Made by a program: the position numbers and the translations under genes
Part shown: piece by piece, positions 24,396 to 36,335 of the stretch
Position numbering within the stretch: the stretch's first letter is position 1
How the letters are laid out: each line of letters starts with the position of its first letter
The notes under the pieces: model-generated
The model's database searches: none
Seen by the model: only the letters and a program-made list of their open reading frames with translations
What the model was told of the DNA's origin: nothing
NCBI GenBank assembly: GCA_039654915.1
Contig: CM077599.1
Coordinates: 870,501 to 934,500 of the forward strand
Direction: 5' to 3'
Source: Aquilaria yunnanensis
Lineage: Eukaryota; Streptophyta; Magnoliopsida; Malvales; Thymelaeaceae
DNA length: 64,000 nt

Positions 24396-25264
24396 ATACT
24401 TCTAAAATCAAAGATCTTTACACACTCACCTTAGATGTTTCATTCAAAGATGAACACTCAAAACACTCAATTTGTTAGTGAAAATATTGCTATTAAAAGA
24501 GTTCTCAAAAGTTCTAAGAAAACTTTCCTCAAAGCACACAAGAAAATTGAATTCTTGAAAACAATTTTGACTCTTAAATAGAGGTGGGCTAAACAAGCTT
24601 TAAAAAGGGCTCTAGGAAGCTCTTGCAATTGATGATCACAAGAACCATAAAAAAAAATCCTGTGGCTCAAAACAAAGGGTTAGGGTTTGTGGGCACAAAA
24701 ACCAAATCACTTATGCAAGCTTCTTTTGCTAACTCTTTTTCTTTTCTTTTTTTTTTTAAACCTATTTTTTCCTTGCTGTTTTGTTGCTATAACACTTTTC
24801 TTTTTGAAGTTTCTTGCTGCCAAAGAAAAAAAGTTAGATTTCTTTTCAGCCAAGACAAGAAACTATAGAAAACTTGCATAATTTGAAACAACCTTTTGGT
24901 ACCGAAACTTCCTGAACTTGGATCCTTCTTTTTTTGGTGTTTTCTTGACTCAAGGATGTTGGAAACAATGACAACCAGGAAGATCAATATGGCTAGACAT
25001 GAAAAGAAAAGATAAGAATCAAAAGACAACAAACGAATTAAAATTGAAAACTAGAAAACCTTAAGTTGATGTCTTTTTGTTGTTTTTGTTGTTTTGATTG
25101 GAAACAAGGCTGGGAAAAAAAAAAAGAACACAGACTTGAAACAAGAACAAAAATGATTAAAATAGAGAATTAAATTATGAAATTACTAGAAAAAAAATTG
25201 AAAGAAAAATAAAGAGAAACAAGAACATAAAGATATGTCCTTCAGATGTTAAATGGAACTTGTA

Positions 25265-25276
25265 GCTCTGATACCA
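25265..25276 (-). other. Primer-binding site for initiator tRNA-Met
   Basis: The minus strand reads TGGTATCAGAGC, complementary to the 3' end of plant initiator tRNA-Met (GCTCTGATACCA). It lies five bases inside the right-hand LTR and fixes the element's minus orientation. Confidence 0.9.
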
Positions 25277-25281
25277 ATTGA

Positions 25282-26231
25282 TGTGAACCCTGATGGTATA
25301 ATGACCATGAAACGTGTCTAAGGTTTTTTTCAAACTTCACAGTATATCAAAGAGATTGGATTTTAAACCCCCACCCTTAATCAACTCGTGATTAAAAACA
25401 AGAAATATAAGAAAGCAAAGAACACAAGCAACTTGTGCATCAAGGTAGTTTTCAAAGAACCAAAGAGAATTTCTCTAAAAAAAGCAGTATTATTTCGGTT
25501 TAAGGCTGTGTTTTTCACCCAGAATATGTGCCTATTTATAGGCCAAAACTGGGACAAAAAGCAAGCCAAAATTCGCAGCCAAAACCCTAAGTTCAAAAGA
25601 GTTAAGAAAACATAGTCAAGTTACGACTCAAACACCTAATTTGTACATGTTTAACGCGTGCAACATATTCCCTTTATCCTAAGCGACCTGAATCACTTCC
25701 ATGGCCCTAATAACATCCTAAATAATGTAAATAAATAGCAAATTAAAATAAAATATGCTAGAACACAAAATTGACCCTAAAAACCCCAAAATGGTTTTCT
25801 CGAGTGCACTTAAGGGCTCCTTAGGGTTTTTACTTGTATATTCAACTTCAAGTTTGAATAATTGAGTTCCATTGGCTCCTTCTCTTAGATGTTGAAAAGA
25901 GGTCTTGAAACTTCAAGGCTTCAAAGATTCAGCTTGTGGAATGAAATGGCTCGTGAAACACCTCAATGGGGCTCCGAATGTGCACTTGATGGGTGCCCTT
26001 GGTGTTCATTGTTCTTTGACTTGTCTATACACTTTAGAATTGAATTCCAAGCTTGACCATCATCATCACATGATGTCTTGATTATTCCAAGTCCATTCTC
26101 TATGAAATAACTTGGAACCAACGCTTGAAGTGTACTAGTGAGCTCCTTAGCTTTCTTTTTTGTCATTAGTCCACTAGTTATCTTCAATGAATCTTTGTCA
26201 ATCTTGGTTGTGTCTTCCAATGCTCATATTA
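25282..26231 (-). repeat. 5' LTR of gag-only element
   Basis: Starts TGTGAACCCTGATGG and ends GCTCATATTA on the plus strand; it pairs with 18287-19262. The outer terminal dinucleotide has mutated from CA to TA. Confidence 0.85.
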
Positions 26232-26928
26232 GATGGCCACACAACTAAGGAAGAGGCAAGTAATACCTTTATATAAACTTCTCACAAAAGCTAAAAGCAA
26301 GCCACACCAGCTATGTTTGCCTTAAAATATGCAAACTTTGATATTTTATTCATGTTTTCATTAAAAAAATATTAACTAAGAATGAGCTTTAAATTGAAGT
26401 CCCCTAAAATTAAAGGAATAAATTAAAACCGAGCTCCACAAACGAACCTTATAGTTAAACTCGAATCAAGCTCAAAAAGTTCATTCAGTTTCCACTTCCC
26501 ACAGCTTTTGACCGGAAAATTTTTTATGACACCGTTTCTTGCGATGAATTTGTTGTGAGACAAGATAAGTAAATACTTGTGTCAATATCTCATGTTGCTT
26601 CAATTGGCAAGTTCTAATAACCAGCCCCAACACCATAACGCAAATACTTCAGATATATCAAACCTCAAGCCGATCGAAACAATCAATTTCTAGAAACATA
26701 AACCAAAACCCCTGTGGGCTTTAATAAGGGAAAGGCCCGCGCATAAAACTAGAAGTTCAGAATAATACCCAGATAACAATACGCCACGTAAAAACCATGG
26801 CAGAGGATGAGATCCCTACTTGTGTAGGCCGACAATGACCGACCACCGCTATTTTTACTAACCAAACTCTGCCATCTAATATAACATTTTGCAACTACGA
26901 GGGTAATAGAAATCACAAAAACCGCTCC
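26232..26928. other. Spacer and probable 3' UTR of the Ran gene
   Basis: The part next to 26928 should contain the 3' untranslated region of the minus-strand Ran gene. The rest shows no feature that I can support. Confidence 0.5.
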
Positions 26929-28578
26929 TTAGTCAAATGCATCATCGTCGTCATCTGGAAGAGGTTGGTTCAGAGCTTGAACAAGCTCAGCTTCATGCCT
27001 ACCAGGAAGAAAAAAGGGGAACCACCATCATAAACATGCAATAATGCAATCAGACAACAAAAGGCTACGTTACCCAGCTGAAGTATAAGGTCAGTACGAA
27101 ACGATAAACAAAAGACACAATGTACACATTATGAGAAAAATCTTACTGTTGCTGGGCAGCCAAGTCAATAGCCACCTCCGGAGGCGCAAGGGCAGGTGAC
27201 TCCACAAAGTGAAGATTTGGGTCCCTAAAAAAATACCAAAATTGGTACAGATTATTAATACCAAAGACACAACAATACCACAATAACAGTAGCAGTAATT
27301 TCTTACCCAGCAAGCTTCCTAGCAAGATACAGGAAGGGCTTCTCAAAGTTGTAGTTGCTCTTGGCAGATATCTCATAGTACTGAAGATTCTTCTTCCTGT
27401 GGAATGTGACCTGCTTTGCCTTAACCTGCCTGTTCTTCACATCAACCTTGTTCCCACAGAGAACAATAGGTATATTCTCACACACCCTAAATTTGAACCA
27501 CACAAGAAATTTATAGAGAACTCCCAATAAGATATGAGAGACATTGAGGAAAGTTTGCATCACAAACCTGCATAGATCACGGTGCCAGGTAGGAACATTC
27601 TTGTATGTCAAGCGAGCAGTAACATCAAACATAATAATGGCACATTGACCATGGATGCTGCATCAAGAATTCGAGCAAATATATAAAGCTAACAATGTAT
27701 GGGCAACAAATGGAACCACAAACTTAATGCAAAAAAAAATCAGATAATAAGCAACAACAAATTACACCAAGTTCATCAACATATATATAAAAGAACACAC
27801 AAGATGCACTTACTAGTAGCCATCCCTGAGACCCCCAAATTTTTCCTGTCCAGCAGTATCCCAACAATAGAATCGAATTTTACCACAGTTGGTAAAGAAG
27901 TCTAAAGGGTGAACCTCGACACCGATAGTTGCTGAATAACAGAAGAAACAAGTGTGAACGTTTAAAACAACCAAGGTATACTTCTAAAAGGGTTTTGAAA
28001 GAGCATTTTAGATGAACTCACGCTCGTATTTCTTTTCAAATTCACCAGTCAAATGCCTCTTCACAAACGTTGTTTTACCTGGGCATCCCCAACAATGTTA
28101 GCTCGGTGCAGGAATGAACCTTAGACACAACAACACACGGAAAGATGCAAACATGGAATGATCAGCCAAATGTACACCTACACAAACCCTTCGAAAACTT
28201 GAACACCAAAAGATCAGGCATATCTTAGACATGCTAAAAGTTGACCCCTAAACAACAAAGCCCTTGGGGTTATTCTCCTCGAAGCACCTAATTCTGTTCA
28301 AACTTCGGTACCAAATAGCTAAACCCAACTTGCTAGTAGAATCGATTGGAAAAATCAGCCGATTGCGGATGCGAACAGGCAAACGAGAAATTACCAGTTC
28401 CTCCATCGCCGACTATGACAAGCTTAAAATTTGGGTAGTCCACAGTTTGCTGATTCGGTAAAGCCTGAGAAATCAAACAGGAAAAATACGAGTCTTAAAA
28501 ACACCAATTACAAAAAAGAAAGAAAAAAAATCAGCTATGAACGAAAGGCATAAGAAGAAGAAAACAAAGATTTACCAT
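26929..28578 (-). CDS. RAN: GTP-binding nuclear protein Ran, eight exons
   Basis: Ran is the small GTPase whose nuclear GTP-bound form drives importin/exportin cargo exchange and mitotic spindle assembly. Coding exons on the minus strand are 28576-28578 (only the ATG), 28395-28464, 28022-28078, 27814-27931, 27568-27657, 27307-27486, 27147-27224 and 26929-26998. All introns are GT..AG and the sum is 666 nt, giving 221 residues, the usual plant Ran length. The start reads [15 protein letters not shown]. The P-loop GDGGTGKT (residues 20-27), switch I Thr45, WDTAGQE (67-73, with Gln72), NKVD, the SAK motif ([16 protein letters not shown]) and the acidic tail ending [11 protein letters not shown] are all intact. 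There is no C-terminal prenylation Cys, as expected for Ran rather than Rab or Rop. Introns are short (81-316 nt). Nothing suggests a pseudogene; this is the best-supported gene in the window. Confidence 0.97.
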
Positions 28579-28652
28579 AGCTTGGTTCCGAAGCTCTTGC
28601 GCAATCTGAGAAAAAGCGAAGAAAAGGTTGTTGAAGTTGGCGATTCGGAGTG

Positions 28653-28660
28653 CTTATAAG
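28653..28660 (-). promoter_or_regulatory. Possible TATA element of the Ran gene
   Basis: CTTATAAG lies about 75 bp upstream of the Ran ATG on the minus strand and would place transcription start near 28620, leaving a short 5' UTR. It is the only TATA-like site at a plausible distance. The assignment is by position only. Confidence 0.4.
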
Positions 28661-28739
28661 AGGGAAAGCCCTAAGAGGGTCTTGAACTGGCTTTAGGTTG
28701 ACGCAACTCGCTCGGCCGTTGGATTTGATCATCCATTAT

Positions 28740-29151
28740 TGTTTTTGGGCCGTTGGATAACGGACCGCGCCTTGGGTTTTTTTCTTTTCCTGACTTTCTT
28801 TAGTTATTCTTTTTAAAAAAAAATAATAAATAAAGTTTCGTGCCAAAGAAGCAGATAGTCTAGAACCATCAAGGCTGGGGCTGCGCGAATTTGAATTTCT
28901 AGGGTCCTGAGGAATCATTAACTGACACGTCAAACTTGATTTCAAAGGAAAATCAAATTGGCCGATATTTCTCCTGTAAATGCTACATCCAAATAGCGCA
29001 TAATGGACTCTAGGCATTCAGGCTTCCACGTTTGAGGAATACTTTTCTAAGCCGGTTTAAACTTCCTCACCCAACTAACCTTAAAAAATATATATATATT
29101 AATCTTCAGGAACTTAAGATACTCCTCTGTCCACAAAAAAATAATGCAACA
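28740..29151. other. Ran upstream region, no further gene
   Basis: Lies between the Ran gene and the hAT element and presumably carries Ran regulatory sequence. I see no other recognisable element. Confidence 0.45.
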
Positions 29152-29641
29152 CTAATAAGTAGAGATGGGACGTGGACCTGGCCCAAACTAGAAGTCAACC
29201 CCGGCCTGCCCCGACCAAAGTCCGCAAAGATATGGGCCAAGCCCCGCCAAACCGCGCCTAGACCTGCCCCTGGCGCCCAACGGCTCCTGTTGCGCAACGG
29301 AAACCTGCAAAAAAAAAAATTTTTAATGGGTTAATTACACAACAGACCCTCCAATGGTTTCTTCTCCATTTTAACCCCAAAAATTTCATTTTCACCCCTC
29401 CCAACAACTAAATTTTAAGGACTTTTTGGTCAAACTAATTTTTTGACTTTCCCTATAAATACCAATGCCATTTTCACTCAATCATTACACAATCACTCAA
29501 TCTCTCTTCTTCCTCTACTATATTCTCTAAAGCATTCTCATTATTTTCTTAATCTCTTCCAAATTTCTTACTAATCTCCCCCTAATATCTTCATAATCTC
29601 CTCTTAATTTTACATTAATCACTACTATTAGTTCATGAGTC

Positions 29642-30415
29642 ATGGCTTCAAAAGGAAAGGGTAAGTCGACAGAGAGTTTATCTTCCCGCACCACTAGCCT
29701 TCGAAGCTTGTTCCGTCACCGTTCTCAGCCCACTGATAAAGGCATTTCAATTCAAGAGTTGTACGACGATGATGTTGGAATTGATATAACGAATTACAAT
29801 TTGGGTCTTTATGATCAATTATCTAATGATGAAGTGGAAGAGTTGGATGCGATAACATCCGGGAATCCATCAACAGAACCGACGCCTACAAGTCATGGAC
29901 CCGTCGTGGAGGAAACCCAAGTACAAGGTAAATCCATGAGACTAACTGCTTGGTTTGGGAGCATTATGAGCTTATACACGAAGGGGGGTCGAGGTATGGG
30001 AAATGCAAACATTGCGGGAAAAAATTTGTGCATAAAAAAAAATTCCGGCACTAGAACGCTGAAGCGGCATATTGAAAATCAACATCCTAACATACTCCCC
30101 AATGCCGGGACTAATTCTGGAGGACAAATACAACTTGGGTTTACAACTGGCACCGGCGGGCCAGGTATATTTCGTTTTAACCAATAATCTTGTAGAGAAT
30201 GTATGGTAAATTGAATTATGCTTACCGAAAAACCTTTTTCACAAGCTGAAGATGTCCACTAAGAATCTTGGATAAAATCATAATTAAATCCTGCATTTAG
30301 AAATGTATCTAGGAAAACATTAGGAAAGAAAGCTTTAGACAATTTGAAGCCGGAAAATCAAATTTGCAAGCCTATTTTTTTGCTCTTGATCATTGTGTGG
30401 CATTTACTTCTGATA
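29642..30415 (+). pseudogene. hAT transposase, N-terminal half with BED zinc finger (broken)
   Basis: The frame opens at 29642 (MASKGKGKSTESLSSRTTSL) and stays open to 30187. A BED finger is present but split over frames: W-E-H-Y-E-L and then KCKHCGKKFVHKK are read out of frame at about 29956-30040, while the second half (NSGTRTLKRHIENQHPN, giving H-x4-H... RHIENQH) is in the main frame. One break is at the A9 run near 30035. The following region reads in another frame up to LDHCVAFTSD, the conserved segment before the transposase W, where the solo LTR enters at 30420. The product would bind hAT termini, but this copy cannot encode a functional protein. Confidence 0.85.
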
Positions 30416-30419
30416 TGTG

Positions 30420-31834
30420 TGTTGGGTTTCGGGAGCCAAACAGCGCAGCGGAATTTAACCGAAACCCTCCAGGATCCAAGTGAAACGGGGTAAACCAGGT
30501 GTTCGAAAATTTCATAACTAATTTTCGGTTGAGATCTCTCACTCAACTGTAGAGTCGAATCACAAAACCTGAACAGTTGACGTGTTCAGGCTCTCTATGG
30601 TATCCACACGAGCCTCTCGGGATCACCACGCTTCCACCACGTCCCGGCAGATGCGTTTCTCTTGCGCTCGCAGTGCTAGCTTGCGTCCTCCAAGGAATGC
30701 AAGAGAAGAGTGTGGCTGTCCTTTTGGGAGGCTAGGGCAAGGAGACCTGCGAATTTCTCACTTAAAATTTGTATTTATAGTGAGACTCAACTTCCAGGCC
30801 TAATGGGTTTCAAAGCCCTAATCCAATTAGGATTTAATTTCGGGCTTAATAATGGCTCAACTCCTTGGCCCATTATTAATACGAAATTAAAGTGAAACCA
30901 TAACCCAAATAATTAGCCCATGCACTCTAATGATCCAAATAGCTCTACGTGTGCGACCCAATAGGCTCTTGCCATGTTGGCAATGATCATAAATCACATT
31001 TATGATCATAAGCAATGAGCGGTGTCTAGCAACACATCATTGCTACCCAAGTGACAAGATTGTCGGTGAATCGACTAAACCTTTATGATCATCACCGATA
31101 TATGTCATTGTCCCTTTGTCCAAGATATCAAGACTAAGCACGAGACATGGAATGTGTCACTCTCGTATAGCCCAATCTTTGGTTTCTTGATTACCGAGTA
31201 GACTAACTTAAACTGATGACATTGATATCATATATCAACTCATCGGAGCATGGTCATGCATTTTCTAAGTCTCACTCTATCAAGGGGCCCAAAGATATCA
31301 CTCCCGTTACATAGGAGGGACAAATCCCATCTTGATCATACAAATCCCTCCGCATGATATGTGACATACCCAATGACCTCCTTCAAGTTCACTCAGTTAC
31401 GAGCAACAAAGGAAAGTATCAAAGTATGTGACTCACATGTAGGGAACCTTGATGATCTTAGGTCGAAGGACTACATATACCATGATCACTATGAGAATCA
31501 CTTATGACACTCATATAACGATCCATGAAGTGTTCTCATGGTGGGTCGGTCCAGTACACAAGTTCTCCAACTTGTACCCATATGTAGACTACATATCTCA
31601 TATTAGTCTCCACATATGCTAGTCATTATGTATTATTGCAACCCGCTCCACAATAATACTAGACTAGGGACGTTTAAGAATATCATTATTCTAGGGTTAC
31701 AATTATGTTTATTACGTTACGCAGAAACAAAACAACAAACAAAATTGCTGGATTAATGCCTCAATAAAATATCATGACTCAATGTGCAAAAATACAATCA
31801 TCTCATGATTGGCTTTTTGGGCACAATACTAACA
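30420..31834. mobile_element. Solo LTR, 1415 bp, inside the hAT transposase
   Basis: Bounded by the 5-bp direct repeat ATGTG (30415-30419 and 31835-31839). It begins TGTTGGGTTTCGGGAGCC and ends CACAATACTAACA, so the ends are TGTT...AACA. The opening, with the GCGCAGCGGAA motif, resembles copia-type LTRs. A TATTTATAG-like box lies near 30770. No internal retrotransposon sequence remains, so it is the product of LTR-LTR recombination. Removing the LTR and one ATGTG rejoins the hAT transposase codons in frame. Confidence 0.9.
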
Positions 31835-31839
31835 ATGTG

Positions 31840-33235
31840 GACATCACCTATAGGGCAATCATTCTATTGTGTTACTTCTCATTGGATTGATTCTGATTGG
31901 ATAATGCAAAAATGAATTTTTTCATTTAGGGTTATTGAAACAGATCATACTGGTTATCAAATATTCAATTGCATCTTAGAAACCTTACATGATTATTTTT
32001 GTACTGATAAAGTCCTGTGCATTTCATTTAATAATGCTTCAAATAATGATTTTGTCGCTCGTCTTTTGAGTCAAAACTTAAAACCACCTCTCAACGATGC
32101 ATTTTTTCACGTTAGATGCATGTGTCATATTTTGAATATTTGTGTGCAAAAGGTTTAGAAGTTCTCCAAAATTAGATTCTGCCTATTCAAAACTCATTAA
32201 AATATTTGATGTCCGGACCTCCTGTTTTTCGAGAATTTAAAAGCTTTTGTATTCAAAATCAAAAACCATTTTCTTGGAAATGGTTTAAATTGGATTGCCC
32301 AACCCACTAGAACTTCATATATTTGATGTTGCAAGATGCATTCCCGTATATAAATTTGTTATCACATTTCATGAATTTAAAAATGGGTTGTGAATTTCTT
32401 ACAACTAATGTTTGGGACAAATATTCCAAAACCGGTGAATTGCTTAAGTTTTTTTACGAGGCAACTGAATTTTTCTCTGGTGTTTACTATCCAACCATTC
32501 ATCAAGTTTTGTTTCATTTAGTAAACATAACATATGCTTTACATCAGTTTAAAGATGATGAGTTGTTAAAACCGATTGTTGAAGCCATGTAGGCTAAATA
32601 GCTTCAGTATTTCGAAAACATTCCACCCATCTTTTTAGTCGCTTCTTTACTTGACCCATATGTCAAATTAACAGACACAACAATATTGCTTAAAGGAATT
32701 TTTCATACTTATTTAGAAATGTCTCATATAAATGTTTTGGTTATGTCTGCTATTGCTTCCAAGTACTTGCATTCGTTATACAAGTTATATTGTGAGTGGC
32801 AATCCGATAAGGTAAGATCCAAAGCTCCTCAAAATGAGCCTCCAAGGAGATCAATCTCCTCAAGATTCAACTCGACCCTCCAAATGCTCAAATGACCCCA
32901 ACCAACGACATCGAAATTAGATGAGGTCGATGACTATCTCAACACATCGTTCGAGATAAGCAACCTCGACATCTTAGAGTGGTGGAAACAAAAGAGATCA
33001 AGATTTTCGATCTTGTCGATAATCGTACAGGAGATTCTTGTCATTCCAATATTAACAGTCTCATCCGAAGCAACATTTAGTGCCGGAAAACGGGTGATAT
33101 TAGAAAAACGTTCAAGATTAACACCCGACGTGGTAAAAGTATACATGTGCAACCGAGATTAGGGCCTTGCAACACCTTGGCAGCAAGACCAAAAAAGTTT
33201 AGATGAGGAGATAACATCTGATACAGAGACTTGAA
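31840..33235 (+). pseudogene. hAT transposase, catalytic core and dimerisation domain (broken)
   Basis: Directly after the solo LTR the plus strand resumes with GQSFYCVTSHWIDSDWIMQK and then a stop. Later open pieces are 32323-32592 (NVWDKYSKTGELLKFFYEAT, then GVYYPTIHQVLFHLVNI), YFENIPPIFLVASLLDPYVK after two stops near 32590, and 32686-32895 with LYCEWQSDK. The C-terminal hAT dimerisation domain is readable at about 32915-33160: DYLNTSFEISNLDILEWWK, VQEILVIPILTVSSEATFSA, then SRLTPDVVKVYMCNRD. The order matches Ac/RICESLEEPER-type transposases. Several stops and frameshifts make it non-functional. Confidence 0.85.
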
Positions 33236-33636
33236 TTTTTTTTTTCAATCATACATATAATTTGTATTTGATCTGATTATGTTGTTCAGCATAGATCATA
33301 GGTTTCTATTATTCATCATTTTCAGAACGTTTTTGCCATTTTAAAATGTAAGGCCCGTTCCAATTATTTATAAGTGCCGTTTGATTTTTTAACTTAATAA
33401 AGCTTACACTGGATGTGGTGTTTTTTCTTACAAATATTTATGACACATATAATTAATTATGGTTCTAATATTTTTTTTTTTTCAAAAAAACACCAAACCC
33501 GCCTCGCCCCTCCCCGCCCCAGACCTGGCTCGAAACTGCCCCGCTTCCGATGGGGCCGAGCCCAATCCTAGTGACCCAAGACCAGGATCGGCCAGTCCTG
33601 GGTCAGGTTGAACCGGTTCTCATCTCTACTAATAAG

Positions 33637-34645
33637 TAGTATGCTTGGATGCATCCTAAGTATGCTCTCTTTGGAATGAAAAGTTAATTTCTTTAGTATA
33701 GGATTTGGTAGCAAAGTGTGAACCTGTCTGCATCTTAATCACCTGTTTATATATATATGATTGTGCAACCTTCACTCCTTTGACTGAGTTATTGATGGTT
33801 TTGCTCCCTCTGGTTGTGTCTCTGTTCCAAATGAGAAACCATTTCTTCAAGGATGGCATTTTAGTATTTGTTGTATGCTAGACACGTGTATACATAGTGC
33901 TGGAACAATTTACCAGGGAGACTTTAATTGGCATTGTTTTTCAGTTAGTTGGTGATATGAACCTTATTAAAGATCGTTACACTCTTCTTATGTTGTTTTT
34001 TTCTAGCTGTTCTTTCATTTAGTTGTGTGTTTTAAGAGTGATTTGTTTGTGCTGTAGAGAACTTTTGGGACCTAATAGATGTTTGGGACATGTTTTTTGG
34101 TCTAATTACGGGGATGGTATTAAGGAGTTTATTCCTTTGAATTTGTGCCCCTGATTACTAAAACCAAGCAAGTAGAAATGTATAAACGAGCAGGACCATT
34201 TCCCTCAAAATCGGATAAGTTAATCAAGGAATATATTTTACACTTATAATTCTTTATTTTTAAAAGGAAAGTCATCGTTTGTTGAACATTTGCTTACTAG
34301 AAAAAAAAGTATGAATAAAAAATTATTAATTTTGATATTATATTAATACATTTTAACACTGTAAATGTCTCCATATTTTTTTCTTTATTCTTTCATTTTT
34401 TCCCTTTTTATCATTTGATGTAATATAACAGAATTCTACATATGTAATAAGCAAATAGGGCATATCCCCCTAAAATTAGATAGGCTAATGACGAAATGTA
34501 TCTTATACGTATATTGTAAATATAAAATAAAAGGTGAAGAAAAAAAACAATTCTTAACATATGTCCTCTAGGATGTTCATATTTGGTTCAATAGACATCT
34601 GCTTCATTTTTGCTTGCTTATGCAATATGTTTACACTTCATATAT
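33637..34645. other. Spacer or body of a possible Helitron
   Basis: No coding or repeat structure was recognised. If the Helitron-like 3' end at 34650-34686 is real, its body could lie here, but no 5' TC terminus could be fixed. Confidence 0.35.
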
Positions 34646-34649
34646 CACT

Positions 34650-34686
34650 ACTCGCAGACCGCAGTGTAATGCGGGAAAGCCTCTAG
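34650..34686 (+). mobile_element. Helitron-like 3' terminus
   Basis: A short hairpin CCGCA-gtgtaa-TGCGG is followed by GAAAGCCT and CTAG, with T as the next base. A hairpin roughly ten bases before CTRR, inserted before T, is the structural mark of Helitron 3' ends. The 5' end was not located. Confidence 0.4.
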
Positions 34687-34699
34687 TGAGTATTAAATA

Positions 34700-36335
34700 G
34701 CTATATGTTGAACTATTTGTATACCATTCTAAAAAAAATCTTTAATCACTCATCATTTATTATAGAATCAAAATAATATCAATCAAGTACAGATAAATTT
34801 AATGTGGTTCGGCTCTAGGGATAGAGCCAAAAAAATTGTGAGTGGGGTAATAGTTAATTTTTCTAGAACATATAACTATAAGTTTTAAAATGTATGGGAT
34901 CAAGTTGCAAACTTTATACAAGAAACAATGCCACAAGTGTAGTTTTACCAAAATTTAGTGAGGCTAATTTTCTCCACTCATTGTAACATTGCTCCATCAC
35001 TTGTTAGGCTCTTAACTAACTTGTATCAAAGGATGAGAAAAATCTACCTTGACAAAAATAAATACATTTTTATTTTTTATATTTACAAGCAATGAAAGAA
35101 AATCAAGATAAACGAGTATATCTAATTGAGACATGAGTTAGATGAGCCACCTATTTAAACATGCAACACAACAATAATAAGATATTTTTACAAATCGAGA
35201 AGCATATGTCCTTCACCAAAGGGACCAAATTAGTTAGAAAAGGACAAGAACTTGATATTTGTAAAAAGATATTCACACTATTGGTTAGGATTGCAATCTC
35301 ATGCTTCATTGACGTGACTATCAAATGAAGCCGTTCAAAGGTTGCTCGGAGTTTGGCTTAAGTTATAGACTTCATTCCTAAAATTGAACCATGATAAAAA
35401 ACATGCTCTGACCCATCAAGACTCATCAATACAACACCATAGCCACTGTGACATGATAAGTCTTTCAAAGCCCCATAAACCAAGATTACTTCATGACTAA
35501 ACCTGGATGACCTTTTGCCCTAAGATTTAGATTGAAGCAAGTGATAAGTTGATCCCAGTTGTCTTTTTTAACAACTTAAAAATTGCAACTTCATTTAAGC
35601 ACTCCACTAATTGATCTCTGCAAAATAAAATGTTAACTATGCCTGAATTACAATTTCTAAAGACTACACTATTACAACATATCCAAATGCTCCAAAAAGT
35701 TGTAATCCAAATATTAATATGATCATATGTGTGCAACATCTACCTAATAATGGAAAGCAACAACTTTCTTTCATATATAAGACTTCTCCAAGTATGGGTA
35801 AGTGATGATCCTTTTCCATGTGTACTATAAGGATCGCCTTGTAGCATAATTAGTATAAAGGATTATGTCAACCAAAGGACTTTTCGTTGATTTTTCTAGC
35901 TTCGAAAAATCATACATGAGAGCATAGAATACACAAATTAAATTAGAAAAAACAAAATGTCTGACCTGATTTAGGCTTCATCGATAAATGTAATGGAAAT
36001 AAAATTGACGAATGGACATGTCTACTCCCTTATTCTAGTTGGCGGCTCTTCCAATGGGTGGAAAATTTTTGCCCTAATTACCTTGGCTAATTAAAGGACC
36101 TTACACTCCATTTATTTAGAAGTTCATAGGTTTACCCAATATTAATCATATGGACTATTTTAACCAACATTTAAATTAACCCACATATTCTATCATAACT
36201 AGAATCATTAGCCTGTATTTAAATCAATTAACATATGAGCTCTATATGTTTTATTTGACCAATTTTCAGTTCTTAATCTGGTTAAATAAAAAACACATCT
36301 AATTAATATAGCCCACATATAAGAAAATTCCAACA
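34700..36335 (-). repeat. 3' LTR of decayed copia element (left limit approximate)
   Basis: On the plus strand the LTR ends AAAATTCCAACA at 36335, so the minus strand starts TGTTGGAATTTTC. It is preceded (minus sense) by the purine-rich AAGTAGAAGAA, a polypurine tract. A 'TTTAATGTGGTTCGGC' segment near 34795 is typical of this copia LTR type. The left boundary was not determined and no matching 5' LTR was found to the right. Confidence 0.6.

Larger units (their letters stand above)
18287..26231 (-). mobile_element. Gag-only Ty3-gypsy-type LTR element
   Basis: Two direct repeats of about 950-975 bp (18287-19262 and 25282-26231) bound the element. A tRNA-Met primer-binding site lies just inside the right repeat, so transcription runs on the minus strand and the right copy is the 5' LTR. 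A gypsy-like gag follows (about 24395 to 23600), then about 1.9 kb with no protease, reverse transcriptase or integrase similarity, ending in a purine-rich AAGGAATGAGAGT that served as the polypurine tract. This matches non-autonomous gag-only plant elements (the TR-GAG class). A 2.4 kb solo LTR has since inserted beside the 3' LTR. Outer flanks (GGTAA and GATGG) do not match, so the target duplication has mutated or an end has been exchanged. Confidence 0.82.
29160..33628 (+). mobile_element. hAT DNA transposon, full ends, disabled
   Basis: The 8-bp target duplication CTAATAAG is perfect on both sides (29152-29159 and 33629-33636), the hallmark of hAT insertion. Termini TAGAGATGGGA and, in reverse, TAGAGATGAGA form the inverted repeat, and both subterminal zones are GC rich with CCCGCC/GACCTGGC-type motifs. 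Inside is a plus-strand transposase gene with BED finger, catalytic core and hAT dimerisation domain, inactivated by frameshifts and stops. A 1415-bp solo LTR splits it. Without that insert the element would be about 3.05 kb, normal for plant hAT elements. The perfect target duplication argues for a moderately recent insertion. Confidence 0.92.

Noticed and set aside
29106..29297. Minus-strand frame at the hAT left end
   Set aside because: Falls on the GC-rich hAT terminus, which explains the lack of stops.
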